The notes under the pieces: model-generated | What the model was told of the DNA's origin: nothing | Seen by the model: only the letters and a program-made list of their open reading frames with translations | The model's database searches: none | Translations under genes and position numbers: made by a program | NCBI RefSeq assembly: GCF_025997995.1 | Contig: NZ_AP026683.1 | Location: 2,604,501 to 2,668,500 of the forward strand | From: Sediminibacterium sp. TEGAF015 | GTDB lineage: Bacteria; Bacteroidota; Bacteroidia; Chitinophagales; Chitinophagaceae | Direction: 5' to 3' | Length of the DNA stretch: 64,000 bases | Shown here: positions 52,861 through 61,528 of the stretch, piece after piece | Layout: every line of letters begins with the position of its first letter | Position numbering within the stretch: the stretch's first letter is position 1

Positions 52861-53583
52861 TTAATCCTCTAAATGAAGGGAGAAAACAATCATTCTGGAT
52901 TGAATTTTCTCCAAAACGTTGGAATATTTAAGCGCTGCATCCGTCTGGTGCATATTAGAGAGGCCGTAGCTGATTTTGATTTCCGGAGAGACAGTTACAA
53001 AGGGCAGATAAAAATTAAACCCAATCCCTGCTTCCAGTCCAAAATCGTTTCTTTTTAGTTTGATTAAATCATCCGCGTTTCTGGCTGTGGAGTTGGAGGA
53101 AAGATCAATATCGTAGCGTACACCGCCAATCAGGTAAGTTCTGAAGTTTCCTATACGGTCTGAACTGAATTTTAAATGAAAGGGAAAGCTTACTAGTGTA
53201 GAGGGAAGACTCTGTATCTGCGTACTTCCTTCACCTAATCTTGTGCTTCCTAGCTGATAACGGATGCTTCTGGCCCCTCCAATAATGAGCTGGGGGTTCG
53301 CTCGAATCTGAAAGTGTTCGCCCAATCTTCCCGTTGCCATTAAGCCCATATTGATTCCTCCGCTTGAGCCAGGCTCTGCTACCAGTATACTATCGGTCTG
53401 GGTAAATTGCTTGGATTTGTTTACCTGTAAATAAGAACTATTGTATCCCAGCGTGATGCCGAAATAATACAACTGGTCCTCCCGATTGATCCGGTGTAAT
53501 TGTTTTTGAGCAAAGCCATACTGAGCAAGACCTAATAGGCCCCATACCAGCAGAACTATTTGCTTCCGCAATAAATAGTGCAT
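52861..53583 (-). CDS. porT: PorT-like outer-membrane beta-barrel protein of the T9SS
   Basis: This 240-residue protein has a signal peptide (about 8-25, ending YGFAQ), then antiparallel strands typical of the PorT/outer-membrane-barrel family (YYFGITLGYNSSYLQVN, INMGLMATGRLGEHFQIRAN, SFPFHLKFSS, YGLSNMH). In Porphyromonas and Flavobacterium PorT is needed for T9SS secretion. The assignment rests on pattern and on the position directly after menG, which is conserved in the phylum. Its start overlaps menG by 28 bases. Confidence 0.8.
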   Translation of the reverse strand: MHYLLRKQIVLLVWGLLGLAQYGFAQKQLHRINREDQLYYFGITLGYNSSYLQVNKSKQFTQTDSILVAEPGSSGGINMGLMATGRLGEHFQIRANPQLIIGGARSIRYQLGSTRLGEGSTQIQSLPSTLVSFPFHLKFSSDRIGNFRTYLIGGVRYDIDLSSNSTARNADDLIKLKRNDFGLEAGIGFNFYLPFVTVSPEIKISYGLSNMHQTDAALKYSNVLEKIQSRMIVFSLHLED

Positions 53584-54299
53584 ATGCCGAAACTTAGTTT
53601 CTTCAAATAGGTTTGGGTAAAGCCTGCTTCATTCAAAATATTTAAGAATTGATTTCCCTCAGGGAAAGCCTGTACACTATCGTTCAGGTATTGGTAGGCG
53701 TCTTTGTTTTTAGAGAATACCTTTCCAATAGAGGGTGTAATATAGTTCATATAGAATTGATACAATTGTTTAAATCCTAAAGAGCTGGGTTTGGAAAATT
53801 CCAAAATCACAGCCTTACCTCCAGGTCTCAAAACGCGGTACATTTCTTTTAAACCCTTGCTCAAATCCTGAAAATTGCGCACCCCAAAGGCAACGGTGAT
53901 GGCATCGAAATAATCGTTCTCAAAACGAATATTTTCACTATCACCAGTATATAATTGGATGGTATTTTCAAGTCCCTTCGCTTTTATTTTTTCTCTTCCA
54001 AAATTTAACATGCCTTCAGAGATATCAATACCGATAATCTGTTCGGGTTTTAATATTTCCTGAGTCAACAAGGCAACATCCGCAGTGCCTGTAGCAACAT
54101 CCAGTATTTTTTTAGGAGCCAACTTCTTCAACTCTTTAATGGCTGTTTTTCTCCAACCAACATCAATACCCACGCTAAGAAAACGATTTAGAAAATCGTA
54201 ACGGTGTGCAATATTGTTGAACATATCAGCTACCTGTTCTTTTTTTGCCAGGTCACTATCTTTAAAGGGCACTATTTCGTCGTGCGCAAATTTCGCCAT
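53556..54299 (-). CDS. menG: Demethylmenaquinone methyltransferase (MenG/UbiE)
   Basis: This 247-residue SAM methyltransferase has AHRYDFLNRFLSVGIDVGWR at the N-terminus, then SAM motif ILDVATGTADVALL, the family motif VAFGVRNFQDLSKGLKEM and LRPGGKAVILEFSKP. It completes menaquinone by C-methylation of demethylmenaquinone. Bacteroidota use menaquinone, so MenG rather than UbiE is the proper name. A TATCTTTG element lies 5 bases before the ATG, suggesting a leaderless or near-leaderless transcript. Confidence 0.95.
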   Translation of the reverse strand: MAKFAHDEIVPFKDSDLAKKEQVADMFNNIAHRYDFLNRFLSVGIDVGWRKTAIKELKKLAPKKILDVATGTADVALLTQEILKPEQIIGIDISEGMLNFGREKIKAKGLENTIQLYTGDSENIRFENDYFDAITVAFGVRNFQDLSKGLKEMYRVLRPGGKAVILEFSKPSSLGFKQLYQFYMNYITPSIGKVFSKNKDAYQYLNDSVQAFPEGNQFLNILNEAGFTQTYLKKLSFGICTIYCGSK

Positions 54300-54303
54300 G
54301 GGC

Positions 54304-54311
54304 CAAAGATA
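54304..54311 (-). promoter_or_regulatory. -7 promoter element for menG-porT
   Basis: Minus-strand TATCTTTG matches TAnnTTTG exactly and ends 5 bases from the menG ATG, which would place the start of transcription at or near the A of ATG. Confidence 0.5.
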
Positions 54312-54411
54312 TTCATTTTAAGCCCTGCAATCCTTTCTGTTCATGCACAACCAGCCTTATTTGGGTTAATATTTCGCAAAAATTGAGCAGACTGCCTTTA
54401 TCTTCGTTTCT

Positions 54412-55338
54412 GTGAAGGCTAAAATATACAAATCAACCGGTAGCTGGTATCAGGTAAAAGCAGAAAATGGACAGTTTTACAATGCCCGTGCCAAAGGGAT
54501 ATTTAAAATTGAGGGCCATACTTCTACAAATCCAATTGCGGTAGGGGACGATGTAGATATTGAAATTGAAGCCGTGCAGGAAGAGTCTGCTGTTATCCAA
54601 AAAATTCACGACAGAAGAAACTATGTGGCAAGGGTGTCTCCACACAATAAAAGGATGCATCATATCATCGCATCAAATATGGATCAGAGTTTACTCTTTG
54701 CTACTTTAAAAGAACCAAAAACATCAGCAGGCTTCATTGACCGCTTTCTTATTTCTTGCGAAGCCTATCATATTCCTGCCATACTGGTTTTTAATAAAGC
54801 CGACCTGTACAAGCAAAAGGAAATGGAGCGTTTTGAGTTATTGAAAGAGATATACACCAATGCAGGATACACTGTGATGTTAATCAGTGTAGAAACGGGT
54901 ATGGGGCTAGGGGAATTAAAAAATATACTAATGAATAAAACCACTTTACTAAGTGGACATAGTGGGGTTGGCAAATCAACTTTTATTAATCACTTGTTTC
55001 CTCAATTTAATCTGAGAACACAGGAAGTGAGCAACTGGAGTGGCAAGGGATTACATACAACTACTTTTGCAGAGATGTTCGATATTGATGAATATACCCA
55101 TATCATAGATACACCGGGGGTTCGGGAATTGGGGATTGTAGACATCGCCAAATCTGAGCTCTCTCATTATTTTCCGGAGATGCGAAAATTACTGGGTGAT
55201 TGCCAGTTCAACAATTGCATGCATATTAATGAACCAGGTTGTGCGGTGAAGCAACAGGTTGGTATTGGATCTGTATCGGAAGATCGCTATGTAAGTTATC
55301 TTACCATACTTGATACTATGGACAACAAGAAGTACTAG
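54412..55338 (+). CDS. rsgA: Ribosome small-subunit-dependent GTPase A
   Basis: This 308-residue protein starting at GTG 54412 has an N-terminal OB fold (about 1-70), then a circularly permuted GTPase with NKADL (G4) first, G1 GHSGVGKST near residue 182 and DTPGVRELG (G3) after it, and a C-terminal zinc finger C-H-C type (CQFNNCMHINEPGC, from about 264). It matures the 30S subunit. The end abuts the carbonic-anhydrase stop with no bases between. Confidence 0.95.
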   Translation: MKAKIYKSTGSWYQVKAENGQFYNARAKGIFKIEGHTSTNPIAVGDDVDIEIEAVQEESAVIQKIHDRRNYVARVSPHNKRMHHIIASNMDQSLLFATLKEPKTSAGFIDRFLISCEAYHIPAILVFNKADLYKQKEMERFELLKEIYTNAGYTVMLISVETGMGLGELKNILMNKTTLLSGHSGVGKSTFINHLFPQFNLRTQEVSNWSGKGLHTTTFAEMFDIDEYTHIIDTPGVRELGIVDIAKSELSHYFPEMRKLLGDCQFNNCMHINEPGCAVKQQVGIGSVSEDRYVSYLTILDTMDNKKY

Positions 55339-55881
55339 CTACTGCTTCAAAAAATTATTGTGGTTGTAATCTGCAAACCAAGAAGCATACTGCACATAAT
55401 TATTCGATATTCTTTCTATTTCACCATGCACCATTTCGGGTGATAAATCTTTCACTTTTTTTGCAGGAACACCGGCATAAATGGTTCCGGACTCTACTAC
55501 TGTACCTTCTAGCAATACAGCTCCGGCTGCAATGATGGAATTGGAATGGATTACACAGCGATCCATTACAATGGCACCCATGCCAATCAATACATCGTCA
55601 TGAATGGTACACCCATGAACCAGCGCATTGTGACCAATGGAAACACGGTCGCCAATTACAGTTGGGTTTTTCTGGTAAGTGCAATGAATAACTGCACCGT
55701 CCTGAATATTTACTTTGTTTCCAATTTTAATAAAGTGTACATCGCCTCTCACCACGGTATTGAACCAAACACTGCATTCATCGCCCATTACCACATCTCC
55801 TACAATAGTAGCATTAGGGGCTACAAAACAATCTGCACCCATTTGCGGATGCTTGCCAAGTACAGGTAAAATCGTTGCCAT
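55339..55881 (-). CDS. Gamma-carbonic anhydrase-like hexapeptide protein
   Basis: From ATG 55881 (MATILPVLGKHPQMG) this encodes 180 residues, the family's usual length. Repeated hexapeptides (ATIVGDVVMG, VNIQDGAVIH, TVIGDRVSIG) build a left-handed beta-helix. Metal ligands H66, H84 and H89 match the gamma-class set. The frame extends to 56019 but the extra residues would run back into the divergent aminotransferase gene and do not match the fold. Activity as a carbonic anhydrase is not proven for the YrdA/PaaY-like branch. Confidence 0.88.
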   Translation of the reverse strand: MATILPVLGKHPQMGADCFVAPNATIVGDVVMGDECSVWFNTVVRGDVHFIKIGNKVNIQDGAVIHCTYQKNPTVIGDRVSIGHNALVHGCTIHDDVLIGMGAIVMDRCVIHSNSIIAAGAVLLEGTVVESGTIYAGVPAKKVKDLSPEMVHGEIERISNNYVQYASWFADYNHNNFLKQ

Positions 55882-55925
55882 AGTAATATTTGCGATGAAG
55901 ATATAAATTATCGGCAATCTTATTA

Positions 55926-55933
55926 TAAGTTTG
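55926..55933 (+). promoter_or_regulatory. -7 promoter element for the aminotransferase gene
   Basis: TAAGTTTG matches TAnnTTTG exactly and ends 7 bases before the ATG at 55941, predicting a leaderless or very short 5' leader. Confidence 0.45.
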
Positions 55934-55940
55934 AACCCAA

Positions 55941-57116
55941 ATGAATCAACGTCAATTGTTTTTAGACCATGTGGCCCAGACTTCTCCCAAACCCATTGGG
56001 ATTGAAATGGCTGCTGCACATGGGGTCTGGCTTACCGATACCCAAGGTAAAAAATACATTGACGGAATTTCCGGTTTCAGTGTGGCCAATATTGGTCATG
56101 GGAATCCTGCCGTTATTAAAGCAGTTCAGGAACAGGCCGCTGCTTACATGCACGTGATTGTATATGGCGAATTCATTGAAACACCACAGGTGCAATACGC
56201 AAAAAGATTAACCGAATTTCTTCCTGCCTCTTTAAACTGTGTCTATTTTACCAATAGTGGGGCAGAAGCAACCGAGGGAGCCATGAAACTGGCCAAGCGT
56301 GTAACCAACCGGTCCAAAATCATCGGAGCCCAAAACGCCTATCATGGAAGTACACAGGGCGCTTTAAGTATGATGGGAGATGAATATTTTAAACAGGCAT
56401 TTCGACCTTTGTTACCTGATGTATATCATTATGCCTATGGTTCCTCCGATTTGATTGAAAATATTGACAGCGAAACAGCCTGTGTGATACTGGAAACAGT
56501 GCAGGCGGAAAGCGGCGTAACTGCTCCCCCGGCAGCATGGTTACAAGCGGTAAGAGAAAAATGCAATCAGCATTGTGTGTTGTTGATACTGGATGAAATA
56601 CAGGCAGGATTTGGAAGAACAGGTTCTTTATGGGCATTTGAAAAATTCGGTATAGTGCCCGATATCTTATTGCTTGGGAAGGCCCTGGGTGGGGGCATGC
56701 CCCTAGGCGCTTTTATAGCGGATCAAAGACTCATGAATACCTTAACCTATGCACCAGTGCTAGGTCATATTACTACGTTTGGTGGCCATCCTGTTTCCTG
56801 TGCGGCAGGAAAAGCAGCTTTTGAAGAATTGATAGCACACCCCGAATGGATACGGGAAGTGCCACAGAAAAATGCACTTTTAAAATCCCGCTTACAGCAT
56901 CCGAAAATTCTGTCGGTAAAGGATTGTGGATTGTGGATGAGTTTACAATTTGCTACTCCGGAAATTACCCAGGCAATTGCGCATGCTTGTATTCAAAATG
57001 GATTAGTAACCGATTGGTTTTTGTTTGCCCCCGACAGAATCAGAATTGCCCCGCCTTTGATTATTACAGAAAATGAGCTTTACCAGCTTTGCGATATAGT
57101 GTTGAAGAGTATTTAA
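55941..57116 (+). CDS. Class III PLP-dependent aminotransferase
   Basis: This 391-residue enzyme of the acetylornithine/4-aminobutyrate aminotransferase fold has a substrate and PLP phosphate region YFTNSGAEATEGAMKLAKR, LILDEIQAGFGRTGSLWAFE and the PLP lysine in LLLGKALGGGMPLGAF (about residue 247). The exact amino donor cannot be settled. No arginine or lysine pathway gene is adjacent, so it is left without a symbol. It is divergent from the carbonic-anhydrase gene. Confidence 0.9.
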   Translation: MNQRQLFLDHVAQTSPKPIGIEMAAAHGVWLTDTQGKKYIDGISGFSVANIGHGNPAVIKAVQEQAAAYMHVIVYGEFIETPQVQYAKRLTEFLPASLNCVYFTNSGAEATEGAMKLAKRVTNRSKIIGAQNAYHGSTQGALSMMGDEYFKQAFRPLLPDVYHYAYGSSDLIENIDSETACVILETVQAESGVTAPPAAWLQAVREKCNQHCVLLILDEIQAGFGRTGSLWAFEKFGIVPDILLLGKALGGGMPLGAFIADQRLMNTLTYAPVLGHITTFGGHPVSCAAGKAAFEELIAHPEWIREVPQKNALLKSRLQHPKILSVKDCGLWMSLQFATPEITQAIAHACIQNGLVTDWFLFAPDRIRIAPPLIITENELYQLCDIVLKSI

Positions 57117-57122
57117 ATTCAT

Positions 57123-57144
57123 ATACCAATAATTGGTATTTTTG
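57123..57144 (+). promoter_or_regulatory. Palindromic operator overlapping the parDE promoter
   Basis: ATACCAATAATTGGTAT (57123-57139) is a perfect dyad of 8-base arms about one central base. Its right arm overlaps TATTTTTG (57137-57144), an exact TAnnTTTG -7 element 20 bases before the antitoxin ATG. This is the expected site for autorepression by the antitoxin. Confidence 0.65.
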
Positions 57145-57163
57145 AACTTAAATACTCTTTTGT

Positions 57164-57406
57164 ATGTCAAAAAACACTTCAATTCTTTTAGGGGAGCATT
57201 TTGAAAAATTCATTAATAGCGAGGTTTCCTCTGGGCGTTATGGTTCAGCTAGTGAAGTAATACGAACAGCTTTGCGAATGTTAGAAACTGAAGAACAAAA
57301 AAAGAAAGCATTGATTAAAGCTTTAGTTAAAGGTGAAAAATCTGGAAGAGTTGAGAATTTTGATCCAGTTGCTCATTTAGCAAAACTTCATAAAAAGCAT
57401 TCATGA
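57164..57406 (+). CDS. parD: ParD-like antitoxin
   Basis: This 80-residue protein has an N-terminal ribbon-helix-helix type DNA-binding region (SILLGEHFEKFINSEVSSG, YGSASEVIRTALRMLE) and a charged C-terminal toxin-binding tail (KALIKALVKGEKSGRVENF). It matches ParD antitoxins in length and motifs. It should bind its own operator (57123-57139) and neutralise the toxin. Its end overlaps the toxin start by four bases. Confidence 0.88.
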   Translation: MSKNTSILLGEHFEKFINSEVSSGRYGSASEVIRTALRMLETEEQKKKALIKALVKGEKSGRVENFDPVAHLAKLHKKHS

Positions 57407-57696
57407 AATTGAAAGTTATTTTTCATCAAGAAGCTTTATCAGATTTAGAAGAAATATGGCTTTACACTTTAGAAACTTGGTCTCTTGAACAAGCTGACAG
57501 ATATTACAATCTAATTATCAAAGAAATTGAGTTCGTTTCTAAGAAACCAAAGTCTGGAAAAAATCTAAATTCTTTAAGAGAAGGGTATTATTCAACAAAA
57601 GTAAAGTCACATTTTGTTTTTTATAAATTTTCTTCAACAGAGTTGGAAATCATAAGAGTATTGCATGAAAGCATGGATATTCCTAATCGATTGTAA
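57403..57696 (+). CDS. parE: ParE/RelE-family toxin
   Basis: This 97-residue protein has ParE landmarks: DLEEIWLYTLETWSLEQADR, a central PKSGKNLNSLREGYYSTKVKS split by turns, and the C-terminal HFVFYKF and IRVLHESMDIPNRL. Known ParE proteins poison DNA gyrase; some relatives cut mRNA, so the target here is inferred. The ATGA overlap with parD ensures coupled synthesis. The pair sits as a two-gene cassette between chromosomal housekeeping genes. Confidence 0.88.
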   Translation: MKLKVIFHQEALSDLEEIWLYTLETWSLEQADRYYNLIIKEIEFVSKKPKSGKNLNSLREGYYSTKVKSHFVFYKFSSTELEIIRVLHESMDIPNRL

Positions 57697-57730
57697 AATG
57701 CAATTAAGACTTTCCTAAAATCTTAAGTTC

Positions 57731-58864
57731 TTATAAACTCATCCTACAAAACCTGCCGTATAATTTCTCGTAAATAGGAATAATTTTTTTGATGTCGAAT
57801 TGGGCAGCTTGTTCATAGGCTGCTTCTTTCATAGTTGCCAACTTTTGCTCATCGCTTAGTAACTCAATGGCATATTTGCTCATCGATTCTACATCTCCTA
57901 CATTGGCCATATATCCGGTCTGCCCCTGAATATTGATTTCCCCCAAACCACCCGCATTGGTGCTGATGACAACGGTTCTGGCTGCCATGGCTTCCAGGGC
58001 CGCCAAACCAAAACTCTCGTATTCAGAAGGCAATAAGAATACATCGCTTACGGCAAGAATATCCTCAATCTGTTCCTGCTTACCTAAGAAACGAACATCG
58101 TGTTCCACTCCTAATTCTCTTGCTAGTTCTTCACAGGCAGGTCTTTCAGGACCATCACCAACCATTAGTAATTTGGAAGAGACGGAAGCCTGTGTGGCTG
58201 CAAATACTTTAATCACATCTGTAACCCTTTTTACTTTTCTGAAGTTACTGGCGTGCATAATGATTTTTTCTCCGTTGGGTGCAATCACTTTACGGAATGC
58301 ATCAATCGGTTTTTTGTTGAACCTGCTTACATCCACAAAATTGTAAATAACTTCTATTTCTTTTTCAATGGCGAATGAGTGATAGGTTTCGTCCCTCAGA
58401 TTTTTGGATACGGCAGTAATGGCATCGCTCTCATTGATAGAGAATGTTACAACAGGCTCATAGGTCTTATCACGACCTACCAGGGTAATATCGGTGCCGT
58501 GTAAAGTGGTGATAAACGGAACATGTCTGCCGGTTTTCTTTTGTACAATCTGACGGGCCATGTAGGCTGCAGATGCGTGAGGTATGGCATAGTGTACATG
58601 CAGTAAGTCTAAATCATAATTCATAATTACATCTACCATGGTACTAGCTAACGCCACTTCATAGGGCGGATAATCGAATAAAGGATAAGTAGGTACCCTT
58701 ACTTCATGGTAAAAGATATTGGTATTGAACACATTTAGCCTTACCGGTTGCTGGTAGGTAATAAAATGTACCTGGTGGCCCTCATCAGCAAGTGCCTTGC
58801 CTAACTCGGTAGCCAAAACACCAGATCCACCAAAAGTGGGGTAACATACAATACCAATTCTCAT
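57731..58864 (-). CDS. bshA: N-acetyl-alpha-D-glucosaminyl L-malate synthase
   Basis: From ATG 58864 (MRIGIVCYPTFGGSGVLATE) this encodes 377 residues, the usual length. The frame extends to 58939 but the extra 25 residues do not match the family. It is a GT4 glycosyltransferase with FGGSGVLATELGKALA, LDLLHVHYAIPHA, HASNFRKVKR and the EX7E-like PSEYESFGLAALEAMA. It makes GlcNAc-malate, the first step of bacillithiol synthesis. bshB and bshC are not in the window. Confidence 0.93.
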   Translation of the reverse strand: MRIGIVCYPTFGGSGVLATELGKALADEGHQVHFITYQQPVRLNVFNTNIFYHEVRVPTYPLFDYPPYEVALASTMVDVIMNYDLDLLHVHYAIPHASAAYMARQIVQKKTGRHVPFITTLHGTDITLVGRDKTYEPVVTFSINESDAITAVSKNLRDETYHSFAIEKEIEVIYNFVDVSRFNKKPIDAFRKVIAPNGEKIIMHASNFRKVKRVTDVIKVFAATQASVSSKLLMVGDGPERPACEELARELGVEHDVRFLGKQEQIEDILAVSDVFLLPSEYESFGLAALEAMAARTVVISTNAGGLGEINIQGQTGYMANVGDVESMSKYAIELLSDEQKLATMKEAAYEQAAQFDIKKIIPIYEKLYGRFCRMSL

Positions 58865-59012
58865 TGCAATTGAATTATTCAATGTAAAGAACGGATATTT
58901 TTCTCTTTTGTTCGCCCCGTTCATACATAAGCAGTACAATTAACCAAAGCGTAATCTGAGAGATTCTACTCCTCATGGTTTAAATGAAAGGTCAAATCAT
59001 TAACTTTAGAAC

Positions 59013-60383
59013 ATGAAGCAATTAATCATTTTTGCAGCATGTATTCCGATGCTGCTTTCTGCACAAAGCAATGCAGACTCGGTGTACATTAAAAAAATTA
59101 GTGATGAAATCATGCGCAATGGCAAAGCCCACGATTTATTGCGTGAATTAACCAAGGGCATTGGCGGAAGATTAGCTGGCTCTGAGCAATACAATAAAGC
59201 AGTTGCCTGGGGCGAAGCTTCTTTGAAGAAGCTGGGGGCAGACAAGGTTTTTTTACAAGCCTGTATGATGCCGAACTGGAAAAGAGGGGGCAAGGACCTA
59301 GCATCCGTAGTGGATCAGAATGGAAAGAAAATCAATCGTACACTGGATGTACTGGCATTGGGTAATTCAATGGGTACCGGCGGAAAACCACTGGTAGCAG
59401 AAGTAGTGGCTGTTCAGGACTTTGACGAAATGGAAGCGAAGAAAGACCAGTTAAAAGGAAAGATTGTGTATTTCAACAATAAATTCAATCCAACCAATAT
59501 TCAGACTTTCAAGTCTTATGGGGAAGCAGGTCAGTACAGAAGATCTGGTCCAAGCAGAGCAGCCAAGTACGGTGCTGTGGGAGTAATGATCCGCTCATTA
59601 ACGGAAGCCACCGATAACAATCCGCACACGGGTACAACAGGCTATGATGAAGCTTATCCGAAAATTCCAGCGATTGCTTTAGGCAATTATGATGCTGACT
59701 ATATCTGGGAATTAACCAGAAAAAATATCATCAAAGTTTCCATGACTACCAACGGATCCTTTGGTCCGGATGTGGAAGGTCATTCTGTGGTTGCTGAATT
59801 AACAGGCACTGAATTTCCGAATGAATACATTACCGTTGGAGGGCACCTGGATAGCTGGGATGTAAACGAAGGAGCCCATGATGATGGTGCAGGAATTGTA
59901 CAAACCATCGAAATCATGCGAGCATTGAAAGTGTTGGGTTATCAGCCCAAGCGAACTTTGCGCTTTGTGTTGTTTGCCAATGAAGAGAATGGTATGAGAG
60001 GGGGTAATAAATACGCAGAAGAAGCAAAGAAAAATAATGAGAAACATGTATTTGCATTAGAGTCAGATGCAGGTGGATTTACACCAAGAGGATTTGGCTT
60101 TACAGCAAGTGCAGAGCAGCTGGCAAAAATTCAACAGTGGTTGCCATTGTTAAAACCTTATGGAACCGACTTTTTACAAGCCGGTGGCGGTGGAGCAGAC
60201 ATTGGGCCTTTGAATAAAACTTTTGGAACGCCGATTGCTGGATTAATGCCCGACAGTCAGCGTTACTTTGATATTCATCATGCCCGTTCCGATGTTTTTG
60301 AAAATGTAAACAAAAGAGAGTTGAATTTGGGCGCAGTGAATATGGCGGCATTAATTTATTTAGTAGACAAATACGGACTATAA
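59013..60383 (+). CDS. Secreted M28-family zinc metallopeptidase
   Basis: This 456-residue protein has a signal peptide ending LLSAQS (about 19) and a PA-type insertion (about 130-210). The M28 zinc site includes H278 in GGHLDSW, D in HDDGAGIV, EE in FANEENGM, D in LESDAGGFT and the C-terminal His in HHARSD. It is an aminopeptidase or dipeptidase by family. It starts 148 bases from bshA, facing away. The next gene follows after one base. Confidence 0.9.
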   Translation: MKQLIIFAACIPMLLSAQSNADSVYIKKISDEIMRNGKAHDLLRELTKGIGGRLAGSEQYNKAVAWGEASLKKLGADKVFLQACMMPNWKRGGKDLASVVDQNGKKINRTLDVLALGNSMGTGGKPLVAEVVAVQDFDEMEAKKDQLKGKIVYFNNKFNPTNIQTFKSYGEAGQYRRSGPSRAAKYGAVGVMIRSLTEATDNNPHTGTTGYDEAYPKIPAIALGNYDADYIWELTRKNIIKVSMTTNGSFGPDVEGHSVVAELTGTEFPNEYITVGGHLDSWDVNEGAHDDGAGIVQTIEIMRALKVLGYQPKRTLRFVLFANEENGMRGGNKYAEEAKKNNEKHVFALESDAGGFTPRGFGFTASAEQLAKIQQWLPLLKPYGTDFLQAGGGGADIGPLNKTFGTPIAGLMPDSQRYFDIHHARSDVFENVNKRELNLGAVNMAALIYLVDKYGL

Positions 60384-60384
60384 T

Positions 60385-60783
60385 ATGACAATGAAAAAAT
60401 TTGCCTGGAGCGCAACCACCATAATACTTTTAGTGCTGGCTGGGTTTATCTACTGGCGTTATTATTTTGTTTACTCCGAAGGAACTAAAGCCGGCATTTT
60501 GAATACTTTCCAGCAAAAAGGATTTGTATTTAAGACCTATGAAGGCAATTTAATTCAGAGTGGATTTAAAGCCAATGTACAGAGCAATGAGTTTGTGTTT
60601 AGCGTAGTAGATGAAAAAGTGGCGGAAGTACTCAATCAGAATTCAGGCAGAGAAATCAATGTGCATTACAAAAGGTACTTAGGTGCTTTGCCCTGGAGAG
60701 GCGTAGAAAAATACATTGTAGACAGTATTTTAGAAGTGAGGGGGTTGGGCAATGAAACCATTATTGCTCCTAAACAGCATTGA
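60385..60783 (+). CDS. Small single-span membrane protein, conserved in Bacteroidota
   Basis: This 132-residue protein has one membrane span at about 10-27 (TTIILLVLAGFIYWRYYF) followed by a beta-rich domain with YSEGTKAGILNTFQQKGF and VFKTYEGNL, then REINVHYKRYLGALPWRG. Relatives in databases are sometimes labelled 6-phosphogluconate dehydrogenase by error; no dehydrogenase fold is present. ATG 60391 is an equally good start. It directly follows the M28 peptidase, so they are cotranscribed. Function unknown. Confidence 0.75.
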   Translation: MTMKKFAWSATTIILLVLAGFIYWRYYFVYSEGTKAGILNTFQQKGFVFKTYEGNLIQSGFKANVQSNEFVFSVVDEKVAEVLNQNSGREINVHYKRYLGALPWRGVEKYIVDSILEVRGLGNETIIAPKQH

Positions 60784-60832
60784 TTGCTGAGCTGAATCTG
60801 AACTAAATGAACTATAGATGAAATAAATATTG

Positions 60833-61528
60833 CTAGGCCTGCAATAAAAAAATCACCGGAATTTTATGAAGTTCCGGTATTTTTTTGCCCCATTCTTTTA
60901 CGGTAAGGGTTACAATGCTTTCATCAGGTGCAGTAATATTCTTGCCCACGCAAATGCGGGTTTCCGGCTTACAGGAACTTAATAAATCTTTCATCATCTG
61001 ATTGTTTCGGTAAGGCGTTTCAATGAATATTTGTGTACACTGATTTCGTTGAGCGTCTTCTTCCAGCGCCCTGATTTTCTTTTTTCTTTCAGATGGATCA
61101 ATGGGCAGGTACCCGTTGAACTGAAAACACTGTCCGTTCATGCCACTAGCCATTAATGCCAGTAATATTGAGCTGGGCCCTACCAATGGTTTTACAGGGA
61201 ATCCATTTTGCTGTGCAGCTTCTACTAGCACCTGTCCAGGATCGGCAATACCTGGGCAACCCGCTTCACTCACAATGCCAATGGCATGTCCTTCTTTCAA
61301 AGCTTTTAAAAACTGCTGAACAACTGCCGCCTCTGCTTTATGAATCGCCTGCCACTGATAATTGTCAATCACCATTTCTTTCCAGATCTTTTTGAAGAAA
61401 CGCCTTGTGGTTTTTTCGTTTTCTACAAAGAAATAAGAACATTGCTGTATTCCTTCCTTTATATATCCAGGAATGGTCTCCAGTGCATCTTCGTATAGCA
61501 CAGTAGGTATGAGTAATACTTTACCCAT
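60833..61528 (-). CDS. RsmI-like tetrapyrrole-methylase-fold SAM methyltransferase
   Basis: This 231-residue protein has GIVSEAGCPGIADPGQVLVE, the counterpart of RsmI's DAGTP/ISDPG region, then VGPSSILLALMASGMNG and FNGYLPIDPSERKKKI, and IFIETPYRNNQM. The N-terminal strand (MGKVLLIPTVLYED) differs from canonical RsmI, and the chain is about 50 residues shorter. An rRNA (C1402) target is possible but not certain. It overlaps the EI24 gene by 8 bases. A bidirectional hairpin lies within its last codons. Confidence 0.83.
   Translation of the reverse strand: MGKVLLIPTVLYEDALETIPGYIKEGIQQCSYFFVENEKTTRRFFKKIWKEMVIDNYQWQAIHKAEAAVVQQFLKALKEGHAIGIVSEAGCPGIADPGQVLVEAAQQNGFPVKPLVGPSSILLALMASGMNGQCFQFNGYLPIDPSERKKKIRALEEDAQRNQCTQIFIETPYRNNQMMKDLLSSCKPETRICVGKNITAPDESIVTLTVKEWGKKIPELHKIPVIFLLQA
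60846..60887. terminator. Bidirectional terminator inside the end of the methyltransferase gene
   Basis: Arms ACCGGAA (60855-60861) and TTCCGGT (60872-60878) with a 10-base loop, flanked by A7 on the left and T7 on the right, can terminate both convergent transcripts. The hairpin encodes the C-terminal KIPELHKIPVIFL of the minus-strand protein. Confidence 0.7.
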
